Assembly (NCBI GenBank): GCA_963575745.1
Contig: CAUYUJ010019627.1
Coordinates: 464,164 to 528,163 of the forward strand
Direction of reading: 5' to 3'
Length of the DNA: 64,000 nucleotides
From: Prorocentrum cordatum
Lineage: Eukaryota; Sar; Dinophyceae; Prorocentrales; Prorocentraceae
Of this stretch, positions 12,068 to 23,240 are shown one piece after another; the first letter of the stretch is position 1; each line of letters begins with the position of its first letter. Position numbers and translations under genes: made by a program. The notes below the pieces were generated by a model. The model did no database searches, was not told where the DNA came from, and saw only the letters and a list, made by a program, of their open reading frames with translations.

Positions 12068-14727
12068 CTTGACGCGTCCAAGGGAGGGTGGTCGGCGGAG
12101 TGTGGGCGTGAGCCAATGGGATGTGGATCGGGGACGTGGGCGGACAGCGGTCGGTCCACCCACCCATCATCACCACCGCCACTTCAGTGGGCAGCCTCAA
12201 GCACAGGCCATCCACCCTCGTTGGACAAGCTCCCGAGCCGATCTTCGAGAATGCCGCCGCCGCTCATGGCCACAGTCTCTGCGGCGCTCTCGGCATCCAT
12301 GGGCGTCGTCTCTGGTTCTCGAGCTGAAGGCTCGTCCCTTCTGTAACTGTCAGATACGCCTTGGAGACTCGAGCTGAAGGCTTGTCCCGCCTGTGACTCC
12401 CGAGCTGAAGGCTCGCCCCGTCTGTGGCTGTCAGCTTGGGGGGCGGATGATAGACGGGAGTCGTCGGGACTACAGGGATGGCCAGGGAGCTGATTGGCAG
12501 CCGTGCCGCCGTCAACGTCCATCTGTCCATTTAAGGAATCCCGAGTACAGGCTCGTCCACTCCTGCTGTCTCGCACGGCGCCCCCCGGGCTGAAGGCCCG
12601 TCTTTGTCGGGGGGGGGCTGGTCTCCGACCGCGGGCGCTCCCTCAGCAACCCTCCCAGCTGTCGCCACGATACTGTTGCCAGGGGGGGAGCAAAGGGATA
12701 AGAGGTGGTGGCCGAAAGCCCCGTCGACTGGCAATGTGATAGCTTGAGCTCGTGCCACGCGCTGATAGGAATGAGGAGCTGTAGGAACGCCTGTCTGCTT
12801 GTCGCTGACAGAAGGAACACCTTGCCGGGAGCGCTCAGGCCCTTCGGAAGCCTCGAAACGCACCTTGGGCCCCTGGCGGCCGTTCGGGGCGATCTGGGCA
12901 GCTCCGGACTGTCCTCGGCGAGGCGCCGCTGCTGGAAAGCATCCGAGGCCGAAGACCTGCCCGGCTCGGACAGGCTCGCCCACTCTTGCTGCTTCGCGCG
13001 GCGCCCCCCGGGCTGAAGGCCCGCCTTCAGAGTGTGCAATATTGTCGTGCCCGAGGGGGGCGGCGGGCGGAAGGCGGGAGCCGTTTGGACGTCGGCTCAA
13101 GTCAGTTGGAGGGGTCGGTTGCGCGACCAGGACGGAAGCCTCCAAGGATCGACCCCCTCGCAGCTGAAGGCTGCTCCTCTCTGTCTTGACGCGTCCAAGG
13201 GAGGGCGGTCGGCGGAGTGCGGGCGTGAGCCAATGGGATGTGGATCGGGGACGTGGGCGGACGGCGGTTGGTTCACACATCCATCATCACCGCCGTCACC
13301 CCGCTGGGCAGCCTCAAGCACAGGCCATCCACCCTCGTTGGACAAGCTCCTGAGCCGATCTTCGAGTATGCCGCTGCCACCTATGGCCACAGTCTCTGCG
13401 GCGCTCTCGGCGTCCATGGGCATCGTCTCTGGTTCTCGAGCTGAAGGCTCGTCCCTTCTGTAACTGTCAGATACGCCTTGGAGACTCGAGCTGAAGGCTC
13501 GTCCCGCCTGTGACTCCCGAGCTGAAGGCTCGTCCCGTCTGTGACTGTCAGCTTGGGGGGTGGATGAAAGACGGGAGTCATCGGGATTACAGGGATGACC
13601 AGGAGGCAGATTGGCAGCCGTGCCGCCGTCAACGTCCATCTGTCCATTTAAAGAATCCCGAGCTACAGGCTCGTCCACTCCTGCTGTCTCGCACGGCGCT
13701 CCCCGGGCTGAAGGCCCGTCTTTGTCGGGCTCAGGCGCAGGCCATCCACCCTCGCCGGACAAGCTCCTGAGCCGATCTTCGAGAATGCCGCCGCCACTCA
13801 TGGCCGCAGTCTCTGCGGCGACCTCGGCATCCATGGGCATCGTCTCTGGTTCTCGAGTTGAAGGCTCGTCCCTTCTGTAACTGTCAGATACGCTTTGGAG
13901 ACTCGAGCTGAAGGCTCGTCCCGCCTGTGACTCCCGAGCTGAAGGCTCGTCCCGTCTGTGACTGTCAGCTTGGGGGGCGGATGAAAGACGGGAGTCGTCG
14001 GGATTGCAGGGGTGGCCAGGGAGCTGATTGGCAGCCGTGCCGCCGTCAACGTCCATCTGTCCATTTCAGGGATCCCGAGCTACAGGCTCGCCCACTCCTG
14101 CTGTCTCGAACGGCGCTCCCCGGGCTGAAGGCCCGTCTTGGTCGGGAGGAGGCTGGTCTCCGACCGCGGGCGCTCCCTCAGCAGCCCTCCCACCTGTCGC
14201 CGCGATGCTGTTGCCAGGGGGGGGGCAATGGGGCATGGGGTGGAGGCCGACAGCCCTGGCGACTGGCAATGTGATAGCCTGAGCTCGAGCCACGCGCTGA
14301 TAGGAACGAGGAACTCCTGCTGCTTCGCGCGGCGCTCCCCGGGCTGAAGGCCCGCCTTCTGCGCGTGCAATATTGTCGTGCCCGGGGGGGCGGCGGGCGG
14401 AAGGCGGGAGCCGTTTGGACGCCGGCTCAAGTCAGCTGGAGGGGTCGGTTGCGCGACCAGGACGGAGGCCTCCACAGACCAAGGATCCCCTCGCAGCTGG
14501 AGGCTGCTCCTCTCTGTCTTGACGCGTCCAACGGAGGGTGGTCGGCGGAGTGTGGGCGTGAGCCAATGGGATGTGGATCGGGGGCGTGGGCGGACAGCGG
14601 TCGGTCCACCCACCCATCATCACCGCCGCCACCCCACTGGGCAGCCTCAGGCGCAGGCCATCCACCCTCGTTGGACAAGCTCCTGAGCCGATCTTCGAGA
14701 ATGCCGCCGCCACTCATGGCCACAGTC
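12068..14727. repeat. ~1.1-1.3-kb tandem blocks R1-R3
   Basis: Blocks start with CTTGACGCGTCCAAGGGAGG at about 12068, 13186 and 14517. R1 is ~1118 bp. R2 is ~1330 bp because of an internal 417-bp duplication (13321-13737 and 13738-14154). R3 is cut short near 14727, where block D copy 2 begins at the shared word GGCCACAGTC. Minus-strand open frames (for example 13097-14056, 319 codons) run through the 417-bp duplication in phase, giving a repetitive Arg/Glu/Ser/Pro-rich peptide. No start context, domain or cross-block frame conservation supports a gene, so I treat them as repeat-born frames. Confidence 0.85.
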
Positions 14728-15100
14728 AACCCAGGGATAAGGCTGCCCGCTGGAGGGCCGTGTCACGGCCACACCAGGAGAAGCCAGAGTGAATTAGGGT
14801 GCGGTTCTGGACAGTGACGAGGCGAAGCCATCCTTGCGTCGGTCACAGAGCCGCGAGGCCGGGGGGCGAAGTCCGACAGGGCCAGAGGTGAAAACAACTA
14901 CAGCGGGGCCAGGGGCCAACTATGGCCTGCACGCAACACGCCCCAGCGCTGCCATGCAGACGGCATTGCTGGTAAACACACTTGGGTCCAAAGGCAGGAA
15001 GTGCGTGTACCAGGGAGGGCGGCAGAAGGCCGCCACACGAGTAATGTAACCCAGGGAGGCAGCGGCTGCACAGAGTGTGGAAAACGGACGCTGCCCTTGA
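14728..15100. repeat. dispersed block D, copy 2
   Basis: This is the second copy of the block at 11690-12050, offset about 3.04 kb, in the same orientation. It abuts the 3' end of the orphan ORF at 15104, so its boundary coincides with a coding-like segment. Confidence 0.9.
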
Positions 15101-15103
15101 AAC

Positions 15104-16651
15104 TTAGGTGACGACCTTCCACTGTTTCTGGTCCTTCCTGGGTGCGCGGCGATCAGCGTGGCCCTTCGCCGCCTGGCGCCCCCTGCCCGCGCCGTCACTT
15201 CCACCCAGGTACTGAAGCCGCAACTGCGCCCAGTCAACGCCGAGGTCCAGCGCGTCGTCCATGGCCCGCACGTCGCAGTTATGGCTGCGGAAGGAGGACA
15301 GGAAATTGACGCGCGTTTGCTGGTCGTGCCGCCGCGGGTCGAGCTCGCCTTTGCTGCCAGGCATGGCGTGCTGCTGGGCGAACGCGTGCCAGGCGCCTGT
15401 GAACCTCGCTCCCAGGGTGACCTGAAGCCGCTTTATCGTCTTGCCAGGTGTCTCCCCGGGGGGGTCCCACTGGACGCCGCCGATCTTAGCTTTATATAGC
15501 TGCTGTCCCGTGTCTGGGTCTAAAGGTTCTGGACAGTGACGCGCGGCGGGGCCCGCTACCAGGGGCGGGGTGGTCAGCGGCTGGTCCTCGGCGCGGCGCC
15601 TGCTGCTGCTTCTGCGGCTGCTGCTGCCGCGCCCGCCGCCTGCCGTCTGCCGCCCGCCAGACCCGCCAGCGCGGTCGGCGTCGCTACGGGCCAGGTTTGG
15701 GCCCAGGGGCGGCGGGGAGGCTGGAGGGTCGCCAGTCACAGAGGCTAGGCAGGGCGTCCACCCGCTGCCACGAGGCCGCTCTGGGCGAACGTTCCAGCCG
15801 CGCTGCCGTTGTTCCTCGGCGCTCGAGCTCGCGCCATTGCCAGGGAGGGAAGGGCCAGGGCAAGTAGTGTCAGCCAGGGGGGTGTGGCGGTGGGTGGTGG
15901 CCTGTTCCTGTTCTTGCCCATGCTCCCATTCCTGTGCTGGCGCCATTTCCGCGCCCTCCCCGTGGGCGGCCGGCAGCTCCTGCTCCTCGGGCTCTTCCGG
16001 CTCCTGCTCCGCATGCTGCTCACGTTCGCTGCTCTGCGACTGTTCCGACTGGTTGGGCCCGCCGCCGGCGTCGTCTATGGCTTCGCGAGGCGCGGCGGCT
16101 ACTGGGGCACGGAAGCCTGGCGGGGACTTGCGGGTTGGCGCGGGCCGCGCGGTTGGCCGCCAGGTAAAGGCCGAGTCGCCTCCAGCAGCTGGGGCGGAGA
16201 GGAACGCTGCACTGTGGTAAGCGGGGGCAGGCCCCTCCCGTTGGCGCTCGCCTTCAGACCCGCGCCCGCCCTCGTCCACGAGCGCGCCCCCAGATGTCGC
16301 AGCGTGACTTTCGCCATGTGTGGGAGTGCTGCGGGTCGCACCTGGCCCCGGCACGTTGTCAGACACCGTTTCTTTAGCCAGGACGGGAGTCGCCTTCCTC
16401 AGCGTGGTCTGGCCTTCGGGAGGGAGTGGCTGCGGTTCGCTGTCCGTTCGGGCGGATTCGCCGACAGGGGAACGTGGGCGAATGGGCGCGAAGGGACTTC
16501 CCTCGACAAGCTGGCGGATGGCCTCGATGTCCTGTCTATGCAAGGCATGTTCGTGGTTCGCCAGCGAGGGGTCGTCGAGAGCGCCACTGGCGGCGGCGGG
16601 CGGAGTCGCAGCGGGGCGTTGTTGGGTCTCGCCGCCAACCAGATGCATCAA
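15104..16651 (-). CDS. 515-residue orphan protein, possible unknown element-encoded ORF
   Basis: This is the longest intact non-repetitive ORF of the repeat province. The first ATG is at 16648-16646, six codons after an in-frame TAG; it ends with TAA at 15104. Residues 1-~370 are low-complexity and disordered: Pro/Ala/Gly/Ser rich, with a Glu/Gln-rich acidic patch (EQEPEEPEEQE) near residue 220 and an Arg/Ser run (SSSRRSSSRRRAE) near 350. The last ~130 residues are more globular, with a WDPPGETPGKTIKRLQ phrase, a WHAFAQQH phrase, a Trp/Leu-rich segment and a basic tail. A disordered N-terminus with a small basic C-terminal fold would suit a gag-like or nucleic-acid-binding product; that is inference. 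It is flanked by block D and by hairpin repeats. No family recognised. Confidence 0.5.
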   Translation of the reverse strand: MMHLVGGETQQRPAATPPAAASGALDDPSLANHEHALHRQDIEAIRQLVEGSPFAPIRPRSPVGESARTDSEPQPLPPEGQTTLRKATPVLAKETVSDNVPGPGATRSTPTHGESHAATSGGALVDEGGRGSEGERQREGPAPAYHSAAFLSAPAAGGDSAFTWRPTARPAPTRKSPPGFRAPVAAAPREAIDDAGGGPNQSEQSQSSEREQHAEQEPEEPEEQELPAAHGEGAEMAPAQEWEHGQEQEQATTHRHTPLADTTCPGPSLPGNGASSSAEEQRQRGWNVRPERPRGSGWTPCLASVTGDPPASPPPLGPNLARSDADRAGGSGGRQTAGGGRGSSSRRSSSRRRAEDQPLTTPPLVAGPAARHCPEPLDPDTGQQLYKAKIGGVQWDPPGETPGKTIKRLQVTLGARFTGAWHAFAQQHAMPGSKGELDPRRHDQQTRVNFLSSFRSHNCDVRAMDDALDLGVDWAQLRLQYLGGSDGAGRGRQAAKGHADRRAPRKDQKQWKVVT

Positions 16652-16949
16652 CAGCCCCAGGCTTTGCTAGTAATGGGCTCCGCATCGGCCGTCGGCCACG
16701 GGGATGGCCTCGGAGGCGCTGGCTGGAGGGTCGGTGCCGATCGCAGACACACGCCCGTCTGTGGCCCGCGCGCACCTCCAGGAGTCGAGCGAAACCTCCA
16801 GTCGTGAGCGCCAAGGGCCGCTGTCAGTCACACTTTCGCGCAATCCCACGACGCGAGAACTGTGACAACTGACGGCCGCACTTGGATTTACGATCTCCTG
16901 GCTGTTTGCAGCGCGCGGAATGTCTCCGATTTCCGCAGTGCCGTCCGCG

Positions 16950-18005
16950 GCATTCCGAACTGTCGTCGCGATGCTGTTGCCAGGAGAGTGCGCCATTTCG
17001 GGCGCATATTCGGCGTCCGCCAAGACTCTGCTCCCAGGGCGCTGGTAGGAGTGAGGGGGCGCAATTTCGGCCGCATCTTCCGCCTCAACAGCGAGACCGC
17101 CCCCGGGACGCTAGGGGTTGCAGGAACCTCTGCGTGGTTGTCTCCTGGAGGGGAAGGCACCGGCGCGCTGCGGCCGACGACCGCCTGTTCGGTCTGTAGC
17201 GCTCCCAGGGGACTACCGCAGCTGAAGGCCGCGCACTCCAGCGTGAACTCCTGACTCTCTATGCTGCGAAGAGGCTCGAGATATCCTCCACCATCCGCTC
17301 GGAGAAACGTCGTGGACCTCCTCTCGGGAGGAGGCTGGTCTCCGAGCGCAGGCGCGCCTTCTACGGCATTCCCGACAGTCGCCACGATACTGTTGCCAGG
17401 GGGGGCGCAATTTCGGCCACATCTTCCGCCTCAACAACGAGACCGCCCCCGGGGCGCTGATAGGAGTGAGGGTTTGTAGGAGCGCCTGCTTGATTGTCTC
17501 CTGGAGGGGAAGGCACCGGCGCGCCATGGCTGACGACCGCCTGTTCGGTCTGTAGCTCCCCCAGGGGGCTACTGCAGCTGAAGGCCGCGCGCTCCAGCGT
17601 GAACTCCTGACTCTCTATGCTGCGAGGAAGCTCGAGATATCCTCCATCATCCGCTTGGGGAGGCGTCGTGGACCTCCATTCGTGAGGAGGCCGGTCTCCG
17701 AGCGCGCGCGCGCCCTCTGCGGCGTTCCCGACCGTCGCCACGATACTGTTGCCAGGGGGGGCGCAATTTCGGCCACATCTTCCGCCTCAACAACGAGACC
17801 GCCCCCAGGACGCTGATAGGATTGAGGGGCTGCAGGAACGCCTGCATGGCTGTCTCCTGGACGGGAAGGCACCGGCGCGCTGTGGCTGACGACCACCTAT
17901 TCGGTTTGTGGCTCTCCCAGGGGACTATTGCAGCTGAAGGCCGCGCGTTCCTGTGTGAACTCCTGATTCTCTACGCTGAAAGGAGGCTCGAGATATCCCC
18001 CCTCC
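16950..18005. repeat. ~355-bp tandem repeat, three copies
   Basis: Copies begin near 17043, 17400 and 17755, each with a GCAATTTCGGCC(A/G)CATCTTCC word, a GAAGGCACCGGCGCGC word, a GCAGCTGAAGGCCGC hairpin (17219, 17573, 17932) and TGAACTCCTGA. The words GCCACGATACTGTTGCCAG at 17381 and 17736 give the 355-bp period. The period is not a multiple of three, so the minus-strand open frames are not conserved in phase between copies. A degenerate earlier start of the unit is seen at ~16950. Confidence 0.85.
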
Positions 18006-19480
18006 CGGGCTACAGGCTCGCCCACTCTTTCTGCTTCGCGCGGCGCTCCCTGGGCTGAAGGCCCGCCTTCTGAGTGTGCAATATTGTCGTGCCCGAGGGA
18101 GGCGGCGGGCGGAAGGCGGGAACCGTTTGGACGTCGGCTCAAGTCAGCTGGAGGGGTCGGTTGCGCGACCAGGACGGAGGCCTCCACAGTCAAAGGATCG
18201 ACCCCCTCGCAGCTGAAGGCTGCTCCTCTCTGTCTTGACGCGTCCAAGGGAGGGTGGTCGGCGGAGTGTGGGCGTGAGCCAATGGGATGTGGATCGGGGA
18301 CGTGGGCGGACAGCGGTCGGTCCGCCGCCGCCACTCATGGCCGCAGTCTCTGCGGCGCTCTCGGAATCCATGGGCGTCGTCTCTGGTTCTCGAGCTGAAG
18401 GCTCGCCCCTTCTGTAACTGTCAGATGCGCCCTGGAGACTCGAGCTGAAGGCTCGTCCCGCCTGTGACTCCCGAGCTGAAGGCTCGCCCCGTCTGTGGCT
18501 GTCAGCTTGGGGGGCGGATGAAAGACGGGAGTCCTCGGGATTACGGGGATGGCCAGAGAGCTGATTGGCAGCCGTGCCGCCGTCAACGTCCATCTGTCCA
18601 TTTAAAGAATCCCGAACTACAGGCTCGTCCACTCTTGCTGTCTCGCACGGCTCTCCCCAGGCTGAAGGCCCGTCTTTGCCGGTAGGGGGCTGGTCTCCGA
18701 CCGCGGGCGCTCCCTCAGCAGCCCTCCCGCCTGTCGCCGCGATACTGTTGCCAGGGGAGGAGCAATGGGATATGAGGTGGTGGCCGACAGCCCCGGCGAC
18801 TGGCAATGTGATAGCTTGAGCTCGTGCCGCACGATGATAGGAATGAGGAGCTGTAGGAACGCCTGTCTGCCTGTCTCCGCATCCGAGGCTGAAGACCTGC
18901 CCGGCTCGGACAGGCTCGTCCACTCTTGCTGCTTCGCGCGGCTCTCCCCGGGCTGAAGGCCCGCCTTCCGAGTGTACAGTATTGTCGTGCCCGAGGGGGG
19001 CGGCGGGCGGAAGGCGGGAGTCGTTTGGACGTCGGCTCAAGTCAGCTGGAGGGGTCGGTTGCGCGACCAGGACGGAGGCCTCCACAGTCAAAGGAACGAC
19101 CCCCTCGCAGCTGAAGGCTGCCCTTCTCGGTCTTGACGCGTCCAAGGGAGGGTGGTCGGCGGAGTGTGGGCGTGAGCCATGGCCAGGGAGCTGATTGGCA
19201 GCCGTGCCGCCGTCAACGTCCATCTGTCCATTTAAAGACTACAGGCTCGTCCACTCCTGCTGTCTCGCACGGCGCTCCCCGGGCTGAAGGCCCGTCTTCG
19301 TAGGGGGGAGGCTAGTATCCGACCGCGGGCGCTCCCTCAGCAGCCCTCCCACCTGTCGCCACGATACTGTTGTCAGGGGGGGAGCAATGGGATATGAGGT
19401 GGTGGCCGACAGCCCCGGCGACTGGCAATGTGATAGCTTAAGCTCGTGCCGCACGATGATAGGAATGAGGAGCTGTAGGA
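18005..19480. repeat. blocks R4 and R5 of the 1.1-kb family
   Basis: Here the CTTGACGCGTCCAAGGGAGG word recurs at about 18232 and 19132. R4 is ~900 bp and has lost a ~90-bp segment after 18318; R5 is truncated by an internal deletion after 19178 and runs into the GTCGGC repeats at 19500. Hairpins of the TGAAG family lie at about 18210, 18390, 18440, 18474, 18953, 19110 and 19284. Confidence 0.8.
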
Positions 19481-19499
19481 GCGCCTGTCTGCCTGTCTC

Positions 19500-20672
19500 T
19501 GACAGAGTCGTTGTCGGCGTCTAAGTCGTCGACTTCGGCGTCGTCGGCGTCGGCGTCGGCGTCGGCGTCGTCGTCGGCTTTGGCGTCGGCCTCAATCGTT
19601 AGGTGGTCGCCGTCATGGTCGTCGTTGTCGGCGTCTCTGTCGTCGTCGACGTCGTCGCCGTCGGCGTCGGCGTCGGCGCCGGCGTCGGCCTCGGCTTCGG
19701 CATCGGCCTCGACGACGTCGTCGGCCGCGGCCGCGGCGGCGCCAGCCGCGGCGAGCCCAAGCGCGGCCGCGCGAGCCACGGCGGCCGCGGCGCCGGCCGC
19801 GTGGCCCGCTGCCGCGGGCGGGCGGCCGCTTCCGCCACGGCCGCTGCGGCGGCGGCGGCGGCGGCCGCCGCGGCGCCGGCGCCGCGGGGCGGGCGGCGGC
19901 GGGAGGCGGCCGCGGCGGCCGCCGCCGGCGGCCACGGCGGCGGCGCCGCGGCGGCGGCGCCCGTGGCTCCCCCGGAGGCGGCGGCGCCCGCGGCGGCCGG
20001 CGGCGCCGGCAGCGCGGCGGCGCCAGCGGCGCCCGCGGCGCCCGCGGCGCGGCGCGGCGGCGGCAAGCAGCGGGGCCTCGGACGCCCGGGCGGCCGCAGG
20101 AGGCCTCCTGGCCGCAGCCGCGCAACGCGGCAGCAGCGTCGCGGCCGCGGCGGCGGCTCTGCGCGCGCGCCCCTGCCTCGGCGTGGCCACGCGGCGGCCG
20201 CGGCGGCAGTCGCCGTCCGCCGGCCGCCGCGGGGGGGCGGCAGCGCCGGCGGCGCCGGCCCGCAGCAGTTCATCCGCGGCGGCGGAAGCGTCGGGCGCGG
20301 GCCGCGGCGTGGCCTCGGCAGCCGCGCCCTAGCAGCCGCGGCGGCGCCCGCGGCGCCGCCAGCGCCAGGGCCTCCAGCCGTCGGAGGCCGAAGGCCGGGG
20401 GCCGGGGCGGCGCCGACGAAACGGGCGGCGGCCGCACGCCGTTGCCGACGCCGGCGAGCCGCCGGCGAGGGCGCAGCGGCGGCGGCGGGGCCGCGGCCAG
20501 GCGCGCGGCCGGCCGCCAGGCCAGCGGGCGCCGCCATGGCGCAGGGGAGGCGCAGGTCAGGAGGAGGGCGCCCCCATCCCGACCTGCCCCGGGCAGCGCG
20601 CCGGGGGGGCGCAGGCGAGGCCGGCTCGGCTCGGTCTCGAGCCAGAGCGGCCTTGAGCCAGGGGGGGGCTAC
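19500..20672. repeat. extreme GC block: GTCGGC hexamers then GCC/GGC
   Basis: 19500-19720 is a (GTCGGC)n / (GTCGTC)n array. From 19720 to about 20640 nearly every base is G or C, with countless GCCGCGGC and GCGGCGGC words. Long open frames on both strands give poly Ala/Arg/Gly/Pro and are composition artefacts. A right end of a TCC-TIR element follows at 20673, so the block could be the expanded interior of such an element. Confidence 0.9.
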
Positions 20673-20708
20673 GGGGCTGGTGGGGACACGCGAAGCGTCA
20701 ATAATTCT
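20673..20708 (+). mobile_element. TCC-TIR right end only (partial copy)
   Basis: GGGGCTGGTGGGGA, then ACGCGAAGCGTCAA, then TAATT matches the right terminus of the family. No left module is found upstream; the preceding 950 bases are the GCC block. The neighbouring minus-strand ORF reads into this terminus. Confidence 0.6.
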
Positions 20709-22109
20709 GTTGCATGTTTGCCGTCAGCGGCGTCTTGGAGCTTCTCCGCATCAGTGCGATTCAACCATGCCTCTTTGACGGCTACAGGGTCGGTGATTTT
20801 CTGCCTCCACATTCTGGACACATGGCTCCTCCAAGCGCCGCCACCCCCAGTTCGTCTAGGTTGTTTCCGTGCTGGTGGCTGCTCCGCTTCATCTCCCGCG
20901 TCGTCGGCAGCAGTGTCGTGCGTGTCGGGCGGACGTGCTTGAGGGGGGCGCCATGGATTAACCTCTGCATTGCGTCGTTTGTGTTGCTGCTGTACTGACC
21001 GAGCAGACACGTCGAAGAAGTTCGGGCGATGCGTCTGCGTGCCGAGCCTCGTGATAATGCGCCTGGCCCACGCGTGCATGCATTCCACTGATGCTGTATC
21101 TGTATACCCTAAAAGCAAAATCAGCAGCAACACCATCTTTGCATCTTCTGATTCGATGTCCCAAGTCGTGAGGAACTCGCGGGTCCATGGATCTAACAAA
21201 CACGGCGTGCGCGCATACATCGTTTTCAATTCTGAGCAAAGGCTGGGATCCAACAAAGTCACGAAAATCTTGAAATGAGGCCGAGCGTGATCGACGCCAA
21301 GAACACGAGCGTATTCGGCTGCTTGTTTGGATGCTGTCCTGAAGGCGAGGCATCTGAACGACATCGTGCACTCTTCGATGGGTACCAACCTCCATATCGC
21401 AGACTTTTCCATGAGCATTCTCACATGACGGTCATACTCCATGTCCAACTGGCCGCGCGCAGAAACGAGGATGCGATAATCACGGGCGCTGATGCCCTTG
21501 AACTTATCAATGCTGGACAACAGGTTTTGTTTCCGATCCCACCGTGCACTGCCAATCACAAGTTGTTTGCGGAGCACTGCCATCGCTGGCTCTATGATAC
21601 AACGGATGAGGATGAGGTCGGCCAGTGCTTTCCCAGGTCGTTGCTTAAGAAGCCACGCTTCTGCCATTCTCCTTGTTTTAGCATTCTGCTCAGCGAACTG
21701 GTCATCTGCAGGGGCTGGCTTGCCACCGAGGCCGCTCGACGAGGCGGCGCCGCATTGATCGTCTGCGTCAGCAGTGTCATCCATGGCGTCACAAATCGCA
21801 CCTCCAAAGCCACTCACATCCTCGCCTTGGTTATCCGAAATTGGTAGCATCGGCATCGGAGCAGCGGCGTCGCGCCCGTCGCCCGCTGCAGCAGGGCGGC
21901 GAGCACCAGCCTTCACAAGCCACAGCGCAAACGTTCTCGATAACAACCGATGGCAACACTCAAGCAGCCCTGAATCTGAGATGGCCTTGTCGTTACCAGT
22001 CCACTTCTTCCTATTGTATATGTGACATTGGCGGCACAAGGCGAGGCATATGCCACGCGACGCCACCTTGGCAAGTGTCTCTTTCGGCGTCGTGCACCCG
22101 AACGGGACG
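20707..22109 (-). CDS. orphan ORF between two TCC-TIR ends, unknown function
   Basis: This is an open minus-strand frame of about 465 codons lying exactly between the partial right end at 20708 and copy 3 at 22110; it continues open into both termini. The first 70 residues have a CLALCRQCH phrase (possible metal site). Then comes a disordered Asp/Ala/Gly-rich stretch, then ~300 residues of well-mixed, helix-rich sequence ending with a VECMHAWARR phrase and an RPNFFDVSARSV phrase. The last ~80 residues are basic and Pro-rich with RKQPRRTGGGGAW. No start codon of its own is evident outside the element, so this is most simply an exon or an ORF into which elements inserted. The E..H..RR arrangement near the C-terminus recalls some transposases only loosely. 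I do not recognise the family. Confidence 0.55.
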
Positions 22110-23240
22110 AATCCCACCAGCCATCTTGGTGTGAGTGGCTTGAGGCGTGTCATCTTCCACTCTTCCCTCTTCCCCTTCGGGGAGGGCTTTACCCCTCCCC
22201 TATTACCCCCCTCCCCTGGACCTAGGGGGGGGGGGGGGGTCGCTGCTTGGAGCGCCCAAGATGACCCAAGACTGCTCCAAGAGCGCCTCGGAGAGCCCAC
22301 GATGAGCCTCACCATGACCCAAGGTAGCCCAAGATGGCCCAAGATAACTCCGAAGACGCTCTAAGGGGCCCCAAGGCCGCCCCAAGAGGGCTCCAAGGGG
22401 CCTCGGAGCGATCCAATGATGCTTCCAATAAGCCAGGTTCCTTCAACATCCGAAAGAACATCGATGAGGCGCGCCTTCTTGCCATTCCGATTTCGATAGC
22501 CTTCCGAGGCTACAAGATGGCCCCAAGATGGCCCAAGCGGGTCCCCAGATGGTCCTCAGAGAGCCCCAGGACGGCCTCAACCGCGCCCAATAGCTCTCCA
22601 ATGGGGGGGCCCAGAAGCGAACTTTAGGGCGAGGGGTGGGGTTGTTGAGTTGGTGACCCCGTGGACCCCCCCCCCCCCCCCCTTCGTAGGGCGGATCTTT
22701 TTCCAGGATTGGGGCCACGGCCCCCTTGACTTGAAGCCCCAGTGGACAGGGGGGCCTTTCAGATGGCCCACAGCCCAAGAGAAGCGACAGAAAAGGCCTC
22801 AAGAGCACCCAAAGAAGAAACCACCCAAAAAAACCTCCAAAAAAGCCCCACGATGGCTCTGTGCACAATTCGTTCCATGGAGGCCCCAGGACCACCCAAC
22901 GCGAGCTCAAGAGTCCCAAGAGGGTCCCAGAGATAACCCGAACGACGACGAAATCCAGGAGATTACAACGGGCTTGCGGGCCGATTCTGGCTTATTTATT
23001 TCTTCCTCTCTCTCTCTCTCCTTCCTCCTCTCCTTTTTTTTCTCCTCTCTCCTCCTCCCCTCCCCTCCCCTTCTCATCGTTCTCTGCGTCCTCCCCCTCC
23101 TCCGATTCCTTCTCCATCCTCCCCCTCCTGGGCCAAGATGGTTCCCCAGCCCATTGTTACTCTGTATGCCCCTGATCACCTCAATTCGCTTGGGCATCGT
23201 TTCTAGGTGGACTGGTGGGGATACGCGAAGCGTCAAGAAT
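22110..23240 (+). mobile_element. TCC-TIR repeat element, copy 3
   Basis: Left terminus AATCCCACCAGCC is at 22110; the left module with CTTCGGGGAGGG and CCCCTGGACCTAG runs to ~22230. The CCCAAGATGGC minisatellite (22245-22610) is followed by a unique ~130-bp insert with a C14 run, then more CCAAGAG units (22780-22930). A CT-rich tract occupies 23000-23130, and the right module (GATCACCTCAATTCGC, GGGCATCGTTTCT, GACTGGTGGGGATACGCG, AAGCGTCAA) ends near 23240. It separates two coding-like minus-strand segments. Confidence 0.85.

Larger units (their letters stand above)
11654..19297. repeat. family of ~3 dozen TGAAG-loop hairpins with co-varying stems
   Basis: A 15-base motif of 5-bp stem, 5-base loop and 5-bp stem is scattered through 7.6 kb. 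Stem classes: CGAGC/GCTCG (12320, 13437, 13518, 18474 and others), CGGGC/GCCCG (12586, 13706, 14120, 18953, 19284), GCAGC/GCTGC (12013, 13160, 18210, 19110), GGCGGC/GCCGCC (11972, 15026). The loop is TGAAG, with TACAG and AGAAG variants. Intermediate states occur: CGAGC/GCTTG near 12368 and CGGGC/GCTCG near 18008 are wobble pairs, and GCAGC/GCCGC occurs at 17219, 17573 and 17932. The stem changes while pairing is kept, which points to selection or copying of structure. Copies lie inside several larger repeats, so not all are independent. Confidence 0.85.

Noticed and set aside
13097-14056. 319-codon repetitive minus-strand protein
   Set aside because: It is open because of repeat composition and one in-phase 417-bp duplication; neighbouring blocks of the same family do not keep the frame.
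19438-20778. Ala/Arg/Pro-rich ORFs up to 390 codons on both strands
   Set aside because: The sequence is almost all G and C, so stops cannot occur; overlapping open frames on both strands argue against coding.
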